From assembly GCA_965212165.1 (NCBI GenBank), contig OZ243096.1, positions 3,224,001-3,288,000 on the forward strand: DNA of 64,000 nucleotides, written 5' to 3'. Below the pieces are notes generated by a model, which was not told the DNA's origin, made no database searches, and saw only the letters and a list, made by a program, of their open reading frames with translations. Positions 1 to 8,510 of this stretch are shown piece after piece. The stretch is from RHLJ01 sp965212165 (GTDB taxonomy: Bacteria; Bacteroidota; Rhodothermia; Balneolales; Balneolaceae). Position numbers and translations under genes: made by a program. Positions within the stretch are counted from its first letter, which is position 1, and the number at the start of each line of letters is the position of its first letter.

Positions 1-1318
1 GATTTGAAACTTCTTCACCACTTTCTGTTTCTAAGCCTTCATTAAAGAAATATTTAAGTTCATATACTCCAAAATTTGTCTGAACATATTTTCCATTCAC
101 TACTCTTGAAACCGTTGAAATATCCATTCCTATTCGCTCTGCAACATCTTTTAAAATCATAGGTTTTAGACCATCACCATACTTGAAGAAGTCTTCCTGC
201 AAAGCTACCATTGTCTTCATTGTATTCATCAAGGTATTCTGGCGTTGTTTTATGGATTCAATAAACCAACTTGCTGAATCAATTTTGCTCTTCATAAACT
301 GTTGAGTTTGAGCATCTGCTTTTTGTTTCTTTGCTTTTATCTCATCCCACATTTGACGGTACTCTGGTGAAATCCTTAAAGCTGGCGCATTTCTTTGATT
401 CAAATGAATTATAAATTCCCCTTTACCTGTACTACTTTGATTTGCTCCTCTCCAGTACACTTCAAAATCAGGTTCAATATAATTTTGGGTCTCTTCCATT
501 CCATTTATAACCGAACCAGGTCTAGGATCCATATGCCTGATTACTTCAAATGCTTCTTTTAGTGACTCTTCATCAGTATTCAACTTTTGAACGAGTTTAC
601 TAAAATGCTTTTTTTCGAAAGCTGTCCATGCTTCGCTTACGATCCTTATTGCCAGATTCCTTCCAGGTAAATGCTCACTTGTTTCTTCTAATTGAACTAA
701 TAAACAATCCTGTAAACTTATTGATGCAATACCAATGGGATCAAGTTTCTGTATTTGCTTTCGTACTTCTTCTACATCTTCAACTTCTAAATATATTCCA
801 TGATTGAAAGCAATGTTGTCAGCTACAGCAATTAAGTCTCTTCTGAAATACCCATCTTCATCTAAAGAACCAAGAATCTGATCAGCTACTAATTGCTCTT
901 CTTCTGTAAGATTTAATAAAGCTACTTGATTTTCCAGTTCTTCAAGCAGTGATTCATTATAAGGATTTGGTAAATCTTTCCATTCTTCAAGGTCTGGATG
1001 TGTAGGAATTGAATAATTTTCACCGTCGAATTCAGTGTTATCATCAAAATCGTCCCAATCAACCTCATGTTCTTCAAGACTTTCAAGAGCTTCTTCTTTT
1101 TCTTCTTTTGAATCTTCTACATCAAGTCGTTCTTGTGACTGCTCTATTACATCTAATTCTTCAAGAATAGGATTCAGTTCAAGCTCTTCTTTTATGCGCT
1201 GTTCCAAGGCGATAGTTGGAAGCTGTAATAACTTAATATACTGAAGCTGTTGTGGAGATAGCTTTTGCTGTAAACCCTGTTGAAGCTTTTGACTAATATT
1301 TTGCTGGTTACGAAGCAT
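1..1318 (-). CDS. rpoN: RNA polymerase sigma-54 factor, C-terminus cut by window edge
   Basis: Directs RNA polymerase to -24/-12 promoters, which need AAA+ activators for opening. The first ~50 residues are the glutamine/leucine-rich activator-interaction region (QQKLSPQQLQYIKLLQLPT, ending in ELELNPILEE). A very acidic linker (about residues 55-95) follows, then the core-binding region and the start of the DNA-binding part, with TVSRVVNGKYVQT and YELKYFF. The reading frame is open to base 1, so the last helix and the RpoN box lie outside the window. The start ATG at 1318 is 3 bases after the stop of the DUF3109 gene, so the two are probably co-transcribed. Identification is secure from the region I and HTH motifs. 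Confidence 0.95.
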   Translation of the reverse strand, partial: MLRNQQNISQKLQQGLQQKLSPQQLQYIKLLQLPTIALEQRIKEELELNPILEELDVIEQSQERLDVEDSKEEKEEALESLEEHEVDWDDFDDNTEFDGENYSIPTHPDLEEWKDLPNPYNESLLEELENQVALLNLTEEEQLVADQILGSLDEDGYFRRDLIAVADNIAFNHGIYLEVEDVEEVRKQIQKLDPIGIASISLQDCLLVQLEETSEHLPGRNLAIRIVSEAWTAFEKKHFSKLVQKLNTDEESLKEAFEVIRHMDPRPGSVINGMEETQNYIEPDFEVYWRGANQSSTGKGEFIIHLNQRNAPALRISPEYRQMWDEIKAKKQKADAQTQQFMKSKIDSASWFIESIKQRQNTLMNTMKTMVALQEDFFKYGDGLKPMILKDVAERIGMDISTVSRVVNGKYVQTNFGVYELKYFFNEGLETESGEEVSN

Positions 1319-1321
1319 TAT

Positions 1322-1903
1322 TTAGTCTTCTTTTGACCTTACATACTCACATGCAGCTAGGAATTCGTCGTACCAATCCTGTCCATATCTTCTTACTAAT
1401 GGACGTTCTAGAAATTCTGCAAGATAAGTCCCTTCATTTTCAGCTTTCTCACATGCCGCTGAACATATTTTTGGTACATATTCATAATTAGCATAATCGA
1501 ACCCTGCAATTTTTTTCAATCGTACTGGGAATAGATGACAGCTTAATGGTTTTTCCCAATTAAATCGGCCTTCAAAATATGCTTTTTGAATCGCACAATA
1601 GGCTACTTCTTCCTTATCGTATTTTACAAAAATACATTCTGCGCTATCTACACAAGAAATTTCATACCCAACTTTTTCACTTCCTACAACAACACCTTCT
1701 CTTTCAGCAACTTCAACTGCTTTTGAGTTCAATTCATCCTTTAACAAACGATATGCCTTATGAAGAATTGGTATTTCCCCTTTTACAACAGGCGCACCAG
1801 CGTCACCAACTACACAACAGGCTCCTTTACATCTTGGTAGATCGCATGCAAACTTCGTTGTTGCTATATCATCCGCTATTATGGTATCTCCTACTTTAAT
1901 CAT
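1322..1903 (-). CDS. DUF3109 family cysteine-rich protein
   Basis: A protein of about 193 residues of the DUF3109 family, whose function is not established. The family hallmark is a set of conserved cysteines resembling a metal or iron-sulfur site. Here they include CDLPRCKGACC near the N-terminus, CVDSAEC, a CAIQKAYF segment, LSCHLFPVR and CSAACEKA. The frame is open back to an ATG at 1930, but relatives usually begin M-I-x-x-G-D-T, matching the internal ATG at 1903 (MIKVGDTIIADD), so 1903 is preferred. It lies immediately upstream of rpoN on the same strand with a 3-base gap. The family assignment is firm; the metal-binding idea rests only on the cysteines. Confidence 0.85.
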   Translation of the reverse strand: MIKVGDTIIADDIATTKFACDLPRCKGACCVVGDAGAPVVKGEIPILHKAYRLLKDELNSKAVEVAEREGVVVGSEKVGYEISCVDSAECIFVKYDKEEVAYCAIQKAYFEGRFNWEKPLSCHLFPVRLKKIAGFDYANYEYVPKICSAACEKAENEGTYLAEFLERPLVRRYGQDWYDEFLAACEYVRSKED

Positions 1904-1992
1904 ATCGGGAATATACAAACATCGTGCCACAACAAAATATGCTTTAAATTAAAAATGTAATTACTATTCATTCTTTAACAATTTTGGTAATC

Positions 1993-2020
1993 TTGACGGA
2001 TTATATTTCGTCTATAATTG
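1993..2020 (+). promoter_or_regulatory. candidate Bacteroidota-type promoter for the M16 peptidase gene
   Basis: TTG at 1993-1995 and TATAATTG at 2013-2020, separated by 17 bases, resemble the Bacteroidota -33/-7 pattern (TTG, TAnnTTTG with one mismatch). They lie 27 bases upstream of the M16 start in the divergent gap with the DUF3109 gene. This is pattern matching by eye only. Confidence 0.35.
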
Positions 2021-2046
2021 CTTTATTAAACTAATCCTGCTTATAA

Positions 2047-4881
2047 ATGAAAAAGTTCATTTCTTATACATTCTCAATTTTAATTATTTCACTTTTTATT
2101 TTTTCCTGCACCCCTCAACAACAAGAATTTTCCGTTGAATATGAAAAAATAACTCTTGAAAATGGACTCGAAGTTATATTCCATCAAGACGATTCTGATC
2201 CCGTAACAGCAGTTGCACTTACTTTTCATGTTGGCTCTTCAAGAGAATTAGAAGGCAAAACTGGATTCGCACATTTATTCGAGCATTTGTTATTTCTAGA
2301 ATCTGAAAATTTAGGTAAAGGTGGTCTAGACAAGATGAGTAGTAGAATTGGCGGATCTGGGGCAAATGGATCAACAAGTAGAGATCGTACTAATTATTTT
2401 CAAACAGTACCGAATGATGCACTTGAAAAAATGATATGGGCCGAAGCAGACAAACTAGGCTATTTCATCAATACAGTTACTGAAGCTGTTGTAGCTAAAG
2501 AAAAGCAAGTCGTAAAAAATGAGAAACGACAAGGTGTCGACAATCAACCATATGGTCATGCAAATTATGTAGTTGATAAGAATATGTATCCTGAAGGGCA
2601 TCCTTACAACTGGCAAGTTATTGGATCATTAGAAGACCTTCAAAATGCCACTCTAGATGATGTAAAAGATTTTTATAACAAATGGTATGTACCTAATAAT
2701 GCAACATTGGTAATTGCTGGCGACTTTGATGTTGAACAAGCCAAGGAATGGGTTTATAAATATTTTAATGAAATCCCACGAGGTGAAGAAATAAGCCCTC
2801 TACCAGATCAACCAATTTCATTATCTGAAACAAAAAAACTTTTGTATGAAGATAATTTTGCTCGTCTACCTGAACTTAGAATGGTATGGCCTGGTGTTGA
2901 TCTTTACCACCCTGACTCATATCCATTAGACATTTTAATTCAACTTTTATCGAATGGTAAAAAAGCACCTCTTAATAAAGTTCTTATAGATGAAAAAGAA
3001 CTTACCAGTAATGTATTTCTGAGAAATTCGAATTCTGAACTAGCAGGCGAGGTTTCTTTGATTGTTCGTGCATTCCCAAATACGGAATTAAATAATGTTG
3101 AAAGTGCTGTTTATGAAGCCTTTGCAAAATTTGAAAAAGAAGGATTCACTGAAGCTGACTTAAACAGAATAAAGGCTGGAATAGAAACACAGTTTTATAA
3201 CGGACTCTCAAGCGTGCTAGGTAAAGCCTTTAATCTTGCACAGTATAATATCTTTGCAGACAACCCAGGATATATCAATGAAGACATCAAAAAAACTCTA
3301 TCCGTTACAAAAGAAGATGTACTAAGAGTTTATGGACAGTACATAAAGGATAAAAACTTTATAGCAACTAGCTTTGTACCACAAGGTCAGGCTGAACTCG
3401 CATTAAATGATTCAGAACAAGCTGAAGTTGTTGAAGAAGCAATAACATCAAGTGGAGCTAATGAAAGCTTCACACTACCCGAAGAAACGGCTTATGAACG
3501 TACTGCTTCTAGTTTTGACCGATCTATTGAACCACCATATGGTAATAGTCCGAATGTAACTGTACCAAATGTCTGGGAAGATGAATTTAGTAATGGTCTT
3601 TCTATACATGGAATTGAAAATACCGAACTCCCACTTGTTCAGTTTGATTTAAAGATAGAAGGCGGATTACTGCTTGATGATCCTGATAAAGTTGGGGTTG
3701 CTAATCTAGTTGCAGATCTAATGTCTCGAGGCACAGCAAATAAGACACCTGCAGAATTAGAAGAAGCGATTGATGAATTAGGAGCAAGTATTAATATAAA
3801 TTCTGGACAGCAGAGTATTAGTATAACTGGAAATACTCTATCAAAGAATTATTTCAAAACAATGGCTTTAGTTCAAGAAATTCTATTAGAACCAAGATGG
3901 GATGAAACAGAGTTTGAATTAGTGAAGCAAAGTACTTTAAGCCAAATTGCATCTCAAAGTGCAAATCCAAATAGTATCGCTTCAAATACATATAACAAGT
4001 TACTTTATGGTGAAGGGAATATTCTTTCTAATAACCCTATTGGTACAGTAAGTAGTGTCGAGTCAATTACTATTGATGACCTAAAAGCATTCTATAGTGA
4101 AAATTTCTCACCAAATCTTGCAAGTTTTCTTGTAGTAGGTTCGGTTACCAATAAAGAAGTTTTGAAATCACTTTCGAGAATTGAAACTGATTGGATTACC
4201 AAAAACGTAACAATACCAGAATTGAACTTTCCTGATGCCCCTTCAGAGTCTCAGGTTTATTTCTATGATGTACCCGATGCTAAACAGTCTGTTATTCGTT
4301 TCGGTTACTTAGCTATGCCTGAAACTGATCCAGATTTCTATTCTGCAACAGTGATGAATTATATACTTGGAGGTGGTGGATTTGCATCGCGTTTTACACA
4401 AGAACTTAGAGAAGGTAAAGGATACACTTATGGAATTAGATCTGGTTTTAATGGATCTGAATTACCTGGCTCATTTACAATAAGTAGTGGTGTTCGAACT
4501 AATGTAACCTATGAATCGGCAGCACTTGTAAAGGATATCTTGGAAAACTATCCTGATACTTTTTCAGAACAAGATTTAGAAACTACTAAAAGCTTCTTAT
4601 TGAAAAGTAATGCACGAAGATTTGAAACGCTTGGCGCTAAACTCAATATGTTAGAGATAATGAGTGATTATGGATGGTCACCTAGTTATGTAAAAGAAAG
4701 AGAACAAATTGTTAAGGACATGACAATAGAACGTATATCAGAATTAGCAGAAGAATATGCAAATCCAAATAAAATGATCTACTTAGTAGTAGGAGATGCA
4801 AAAACTCAATTGGATCGACTTGAAGCTCTTGGTTTTGGAAAACCAATCTTAATAAGTAAGGATTTTAAAGAAGGTAATTAA
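2047..4881 (+). CDS. M16 family zinc metallopeptidase lipoprotein (pitrilysin/insulinase type)
   Basis: A 944-residue two-lobed M16 protease anchored as a lipoprotein: the N-terminus is a signal peptide ending in IFSC with Cys21 as the lipid-bearing residue. The N-terminal M16 half carries the inverted zinc motif HLFEH (His76, Glu79, His80), and the likely distal zinc ligand is Glu159 in KQVVKNEKRQ. The C-terminal half (roughly 500-930) is a second M16-like lobe without the zinc motif but with the typical GGGGFASRFTQELREGKGYTY segment. This arrangement, one active and one inactive half in a single chain, is common for periplasmic M16 proteins of this group. It probably degrades peptides at the outer or inner membrane surface. 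The neighbouring cupin gene follows after 50 bases on the same strand. Confidence 0.93.
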   Translation: MKKFISYTFSILIISLFIFSCTPQQQEFSVEYEKITLENGLEVIFHQDDSDPVTAVALTFHVGSSRELEGKTGFAHLFEHLLFLESENLGKGGLDKMSSRIGGSGANGSTSRDRTNYFQTVPNDALEKMIWAEADKLGYFINTVTEAVVAKEKQVVKNEKRQGVDNQPYGHANYVVDKNMYPEGHPYNWQVIGSLEDLQNATLDDVKDFYNKWYVPNNATLVIAGDFDVEQAKEWVYKYFNEIPRGEEISPLPDQPISLSETKKLLYEDNFARLPELRMVWPGVDLYHPDSYPLDILIQLLSNGKKAPLNKVLIDEKELTSNVFLRNSNSELAGEVSLIVRAFPNTELNNVESAVYEAFAKFEKEGFTEADLNRIKAGIETQFYNGLSSVLGKAFNLAQYNIFADNPGYINEDIKKTLSVTKEDVLRVYGQYIKDKNFIATSFVPQGQAELALNDSEQAEVVEEAITSSGANESFTLPEETAYERTASSFDRSIEPPYGNSPNVTVPNVWEDEFSNGLSIHGIENTELPLVQFDLKIEGGLLLDDPDKVGVANLVADLMSRGTANKTPAELEEAIDELGASININSGQQSISITGNTLSKNYFKTMALVQEILLEPRWDETEFELVKQSTLSQIASQSANPNSIASNTYNKLLYGEGNILSNNPIGTVSSVESITIDDLKAFYSENFSPNLASFLVVGSVTNKEVLKSLSRIETDWITKNVTIPELNFPDAPSESQVYFYDVPDAKQSVIRFGYLAMPETDPDFYSATVMNYILGGGGFASRFTQELREGKGYTYGIRSGFNGSELPGSFTISSGVRTNVTYESAALVKDILENYPDTFSEQDLETTKSFLLKSNARRFETLGAKLNMLEIMSDYGWSPSYVKEREQIVKDMTIERISELAEEYANPNKMIYLVVGDAKTQLDRLEALGFGKPILISKDFKEGN

Positions 4882-4931
4882 TTTCGATTTATTTACACTT
4901 TATTGTTGATAACTACTTTAAAAACGTTCTA

Positions 4932-5438
4932 ATGCAAAACCGAATCAAAGAACTTGTTACCAAATTAGATCTTCGCGAACATGTTGAAGGTGGATTTTAT
5001 AAAGAGACCTATCGAAGTAACGGTATAATCAAAAAAGATTCTACAAATGAAGGTTTTAGTAGTGATAGAAGCTATTGTACAGGAATTTTTTTCTTACTCA
5101 CTTCTGATAATTTTTCTGCCTTTCACAGGATTAAGCAAGATGAAATGTGGCATTATTATGAAGGATCTCCTTTAACCGTTCATATGATTCATGAAAATGG
5201 AAAGTACTCTTTTCAGCGTTTGGGCTTGGACCTAGATGGTGGTGAAATTCCTCAGTTTACAGTGCCAAAAAATACTTGGTTTGCTTCTGAAGTTGAAGAC
5301 CCAAATACCTACTGTTTAGCAGGGTGTACAGTATCACCAGGCTTTGATTTTGAAGATTTTGAACTGGCTGAAAGAAAAGACTTGATTAATTCTTACTCTG
5401 AATTTAAAGAAGTTATACATCGTCTAACAAGATTTTAA
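4932..5438 (+). CDS. DUF985 cupin superfamily protein
   Basis: A 168-residue protein with the DUF985 cupin fold. The characteristic opening is L-x-x-H-x-E-G-G-F-Y-x-E-T-Y-R-S (here REHVEGGFYKETYRS, about 16-30). It continues with FFLLTSDNFSAFHRIKQDEMWHYY-like strands, where the histidine and acidic residues could form a metal site, and ends with a TVSPGFDFEDFELA motif. No signal peptide is present, so it should be cytoplasmic. The substrate is unknown; sugar or epimerase-like roles are only suggested by the fold. It follows the M16 gene and is closed by a bidirectional terminator hairpin. Confidence 0.88.
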   Translation: MQNRIKELVTKLDLREHVEGGFYKETYRSNGIIKKDSTNEGFSSDRSYCTGIFFLLTSDNFSAFHRIKQDEMWHYYEGSPLTVHMIHENGKYSFQRLGLDLDGGEIPQFTVPKNTWFASEVEDPNTYCLAGCTVSPGFDFEDFELAERKDLINSYSEFKEVIHRLTRF

Positions 5439-5523
5439 GAGTATTCAATTCGTTTTGATATGTAGTATCCTATATCTATTAATATGGGGATAGAGGTGAA
5501 CTCAGGAATAGGATTTAATAAAA

Positions 5524-5555
5524 AAAAGCCACCCGAATTACTTCGAGTGGCTTTT
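5524..5555. terminator. bidirectional intrinsic terminator
   Basis: A hairpin with a 9-bp stem AAAAGCCAC/GTGGCTTTT, one mismatch, then a further 4 bp closing a TTAC loop. A-tracts and T-tracts on both flanks let it serve both the cupin gene (plus) and the LVIVD gene (minus), which converge here. Confidence 0.85.
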
Positions 5556-5576
5556 AAATATTTCCTAAACTTCAAA

Positions 5577-7568
5577 TTACATGGAAGCTAAATCTTTTAA
5601 GGTATTAGCAAGCATCGTAACTTTTTCTGAGTCATTAGCCATTCCAGCCATTCCGCTCACTTCATCAGCAAGTTGAGATAGAATTGTTGATTTAGCTTTT
5701 GATGATGACGCATTAGCATTTGCTAGTCCCTGACGTACTGCGGTTAGGCTAGTATTGTCAAGACCTTTATCTCTATCTAACTGGTCAACATAAGCATGTG
5801 CTAGCTCTGTAGTAGAAGGCCAAACAAACATTGGATGCCCTTGAGCATTCAAATAATCCCACTGAACAGTTTTTGCAGCTGCAATTTCATTCTCAGTTAA
5901 ATAAGCACTTGGCTTAAGGTCAAATATATCAAGACCACGAGCAATCTCAGAACTTACTATAAGTCCATTATACCAGTAAACTGACCAGCTACCGCCCATT
6001 TGCATTCTTTCTGGAGAAACAGGTCCACGATCATGGTAACCAATCTCAACTGGGTTTTTAGGATCAGTCCAATCAAATAATGAAATTCCACCTTGGTACC
6101 AAGCCTGAATCATTATATCTCGTCCAGGTACAGGAATCATCGAACCGTTATGAGCTACGCAGTTTTCTTGTACTGATTGTGCTGCAGGTAATTTATAATA
6201 TTCTTCAAATACCATTTTACCATCTTCTATTGTGAAAATGGCATTTGCACCCCATTCCATTGGATCAGTATCACGGCATTTTGGCTGTCCGCCTCCGCCC
6301 CACTCATCAGTAAATAAAACTTTACTTCCGTCATTCGTGAATGTGGCTGAATGCCAGTATGAGAAATTTGAATCAGCTACAGCATCTATTCTAACTGGAT
6401 TAACTGGATCAGAAATATCTAATAGAAGACCATATCCTTCACATGCGCCACCTGCTAATCCAATTTCTGGATAAAGAGTAATATCATGACATTGGTTTGG
6501 GCCTCGACGTGCAGTTGGGTCTTCTTGTCCCCAGCCAAACATGTTCTCCATTATTGATGTTGCATTTTCTCTTAAAAACAGTGTGTCTGCTGCTGTAGGA
6601 GCTTCACCACCACGTTCTTCAACAATGCCTGCTAGAACACGTCTTGAGAAACCACCACTTAGTACTCTTTCTTGTCCATTACGCATATAAGTGAATGCAC
6701 CGTTTGCTTTTGCTTCTTGAACAGCTGCGATATCAGCTGGAGCTAAACCGTGAGTCGGAGGCTCTACTAGATCTTCAAAAATTCTAGGTGAACTAACAAT
6801 AGCTGCATCTACTGGTGAATCTAAAGGAACTTTAATAACTTCAATTCTAAAAAGTGCAGAATTTGGATCTTCTCCTGGGCGAAGATCTGAACAACCAGCT
6901 AATTCTTCACTAGGACGAACCCCAGCTGAACCAGAAACATAGATGTATACATTATCGTTATCTTCTGGATCTTTTAGTACAGAGTGAGTATGTGAACCTC
7001 TACAAGTCTGAACATTTGCAATGTACTGTGGGTCTTCTATATTTGAGATATCAAAAATTCTAATACCGCGAAGTCTATCCTGACTTACAGCTTCCTGAAC
7101 ACCTTCAGTTCCACAATCTAGACGGCCACTATAACCTTCTCCAGATACAAACATTAGATCACCATAGACAGAAACATCACTTTGCGATGCAGGACATAAA
7201 TAGTCTTTTACTAATACAGGAGCAGAAGGATCTGAAATATCCCATATCATTACACCGTTATAGTTTCCTTGTAAAGCATATTGTCCTTTAAATGCTAAAT
7301 CTGAATTTGTAACTCCAACAAAATTAGGTGCTGGCGGAGTTTGTGAAAGCATTTCTAAGTTCCAAATTGCTTCTTCAGCGTCAAAGAGACCGGCTCCTAA
7401 ACCAACTCGTGGGTCTGGGCTTGGTGGATTTACATTTTGTAATGCTGATACACTAGGTGCATTAAATGGTGCTTGGACCATCGGCGATGATGGTGAGCAA
7501 GCGTATACTAACAAAAGTAGTGTTCCAACTACAGATGCCAGTAGAGTTCTAATTGAATAGAGTTTCAT
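5577..7568 (-). CDS. LVIVD repeat beta-propeller lipoprotein
   Basis: A 663-residue exported protein. A signal peptide ends in LVYACSP with Cys24 as the lipidation residue. Several repeats of the LVIVD type are visible, each with a D-I-S-D/N-P pattern: WDISDPSAPVLV, FDISNIEDPQYIANV, LDISDPVNPVRID and FDWTDPKNPVEIGYHDRG. These form blades of a beta-propeller. Between them are conserved histidine/aspartate stretches (CHDITLYPE, YWHSATF, CVAHNGS). The last ~90 residues (SSTTELAHAYVDQLD onward) are helical and may be a separate module. It is encoded 40 bases downstream of a DUF305 lipoprotein on the same strand, so both probably work at the same membrane surface. Enzymatic activity is unknown. 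Confidence 0.85.
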   Translation of the reverse strand: MKLYSIRTLLASVVGTLLLLVYACSPSSPMVQAPFNAPSVSALQNVNPPSPDPRVGLGAGLFDAEEAIWNLEMLSQTPPAPNFVGVTNSDLAFKGQYALQGNYNGVMIWDISDPSAPVLVKDYLCPASQSDVSVYGDLMFVSGEGYSGRLDCGTEGVQEAVSQDRLRGIRIFDISNIEDPQYIANVQTCRGSHTHSVLKDPEDNDNVYIYVSGSAGVRPSEELAGCSDLRPGEDPNSALFRIEVIKVPLDSPVDAAIVSSPRIFEDLVEPPTHGLAPADIAAVQEAKANGAFTYMRNGQERVLSGGFSRRVLAGIVEERGGEAPTAADTLFLRENATSIMENMFGWGQEDPTARRGPNQCHDITLYPEIGLAGGACEGYGLLLDISDPVNPVRIDAVADSNFSYWHSATFTNDGSKVLFTDEWGGGGQPKCRDTDPMEWGANAIFTIEDGKMVFEEYYKLPAAQSVQENCVAHNGSMIPVPGRDIMIQAWYQGGISLFDWTDPKNPVEIGYHDRGPVSPERMQMGGSWSVYWYNGLIVSSEIARGLDIFDLKPSAYLTENEIAAAKTVQWDYLNAQGHPMFVWPSTTELAHAYVDQLDRDKGLDNTSLTAVRQGLANANASSSKAKSTILSQLADEVSGMAGMANDSEKVTMLANTLKDLASM

Positions 7569-7608
7569 ACGTTTTCCGTTATTTTATGTGATTGAGTCTT
7601 AAAAAAAA

Positions 7609-8325
7609 TTATTCAGAGCTATTTTCGGAATCTTCAATCCGTTTTAGCATTAGTTTCATTCTCTGAATTTCAGTGATTTGATCTACATTTATATCAGTGG
7701 CTAATCTAAATGCAGCTTCGTCTTGAACTGCTCCATCAGTAGCGATTAAATCACTTACCATAGAAGTAGCACCAAGATGGTGTTGGATCATATATTCTAA
7801 GTAGAGTTTATCAAAGTTGGCATCTTTAGCTTCAGCAAGCTCTTCTAACTGAGCTTGACTTAGCATTCCAACCATGTTTTTATGATCCATATGATTCATT
7901 CCTTCTCCATGAATCATAAGATTAAGTCCTTGTATATGAATTTCTGGTACTGGCTGGTCACGATCTTTAAGCCATGTTTGCATAGTTGCAATTTCATCAT
8001 TTTGAGCATTGATGATTCTAGATGCTAGAACTTGAATTTCAGGACTTGCACCATTTATTGGCGCTAAATCTGACATTATTAATGCCTGAGCATGGTGTCC
8101 AATCATCATAGTCATAAAATCTACATCCGCTTGTACAAAATTCATTTTTGCACTTTCAATACGCTCCCAATAAAGTTCCTCAAGACTAGAGTTATCTTTA
8201 GTTGTAGCTATTGGTTCTTCAGTATTAGAAGTAGACATTTCTGAAGATTTACAGGCAAATACGAAACTCATCAGAAGTACTACTATGAATAGTTTATTAC
8301 TTTTATAACTCACTTTAATATTCAA
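7609..8325 (-). CDS. DUF305 domain lipoprotein
   Basis: A 238-residue lipoprotein: basic N-terminus, hydrophobic stretch, then FVFACKSS with Cys25 as the likely lipidated residue. The mature part holds a DUF305 (four-helix, ferritin-like family) domain with the two family signatures, DFMTMMIGHHAQALIMSDLA and LEYMIQHHLGATSMV. Both histidine pairs and many methionines are kept, and this is why the family is often linked to metal, especially copper, handling. That link is a family-level suggestion, not shown here. It is the first gene of a two-gene minus-strand unit with the LVIVD propeller protein. Confidence 0.88.
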   Translation of the reverse strand: MNIKVSYKSNKLFIVVLLMSFVFACKSSEMSTSNTEEPIATTKDNSSLEELYWERIESAKMNFVQADVDFMTMMIGHHAQALIMSDLAPINGASPEIQVLASRIINAQNDEIATMQTWLKDRDQPVPEIHIQGLNLMIHGEGMNHMDHKNMVGMLSQAQLEELAEAKDANFDKLYLEYMIQHHLGATSMVSDLIATDGAVQDEAAFRLATDINVDQITEIQRMKLMLKRIEDSENSSE

Positions 8326-8510
8326 TTTTATTTTTGAAATCTCTAATCGCTAACAAGTAAATATAATAAGCTCATTCCAAGAGAAAAACCAATCTTTGGT
8401 AAATTGTGAAACATTTTTTTATCTCAATTAATCTATAACTCTTCTCTTCTAATAGTTGATAAATTTTTATATTCAACATTCAATTACTTTCAAATTCCAA
8501 TATAACACTT

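Noticed and set aside
1579..1899. 106-codon plus-strand ORF opposite the DUF3109 gene
   Set aside because: Leucine/histidine-rich shadow of a conserved cysteine-rich gene on the other strand.
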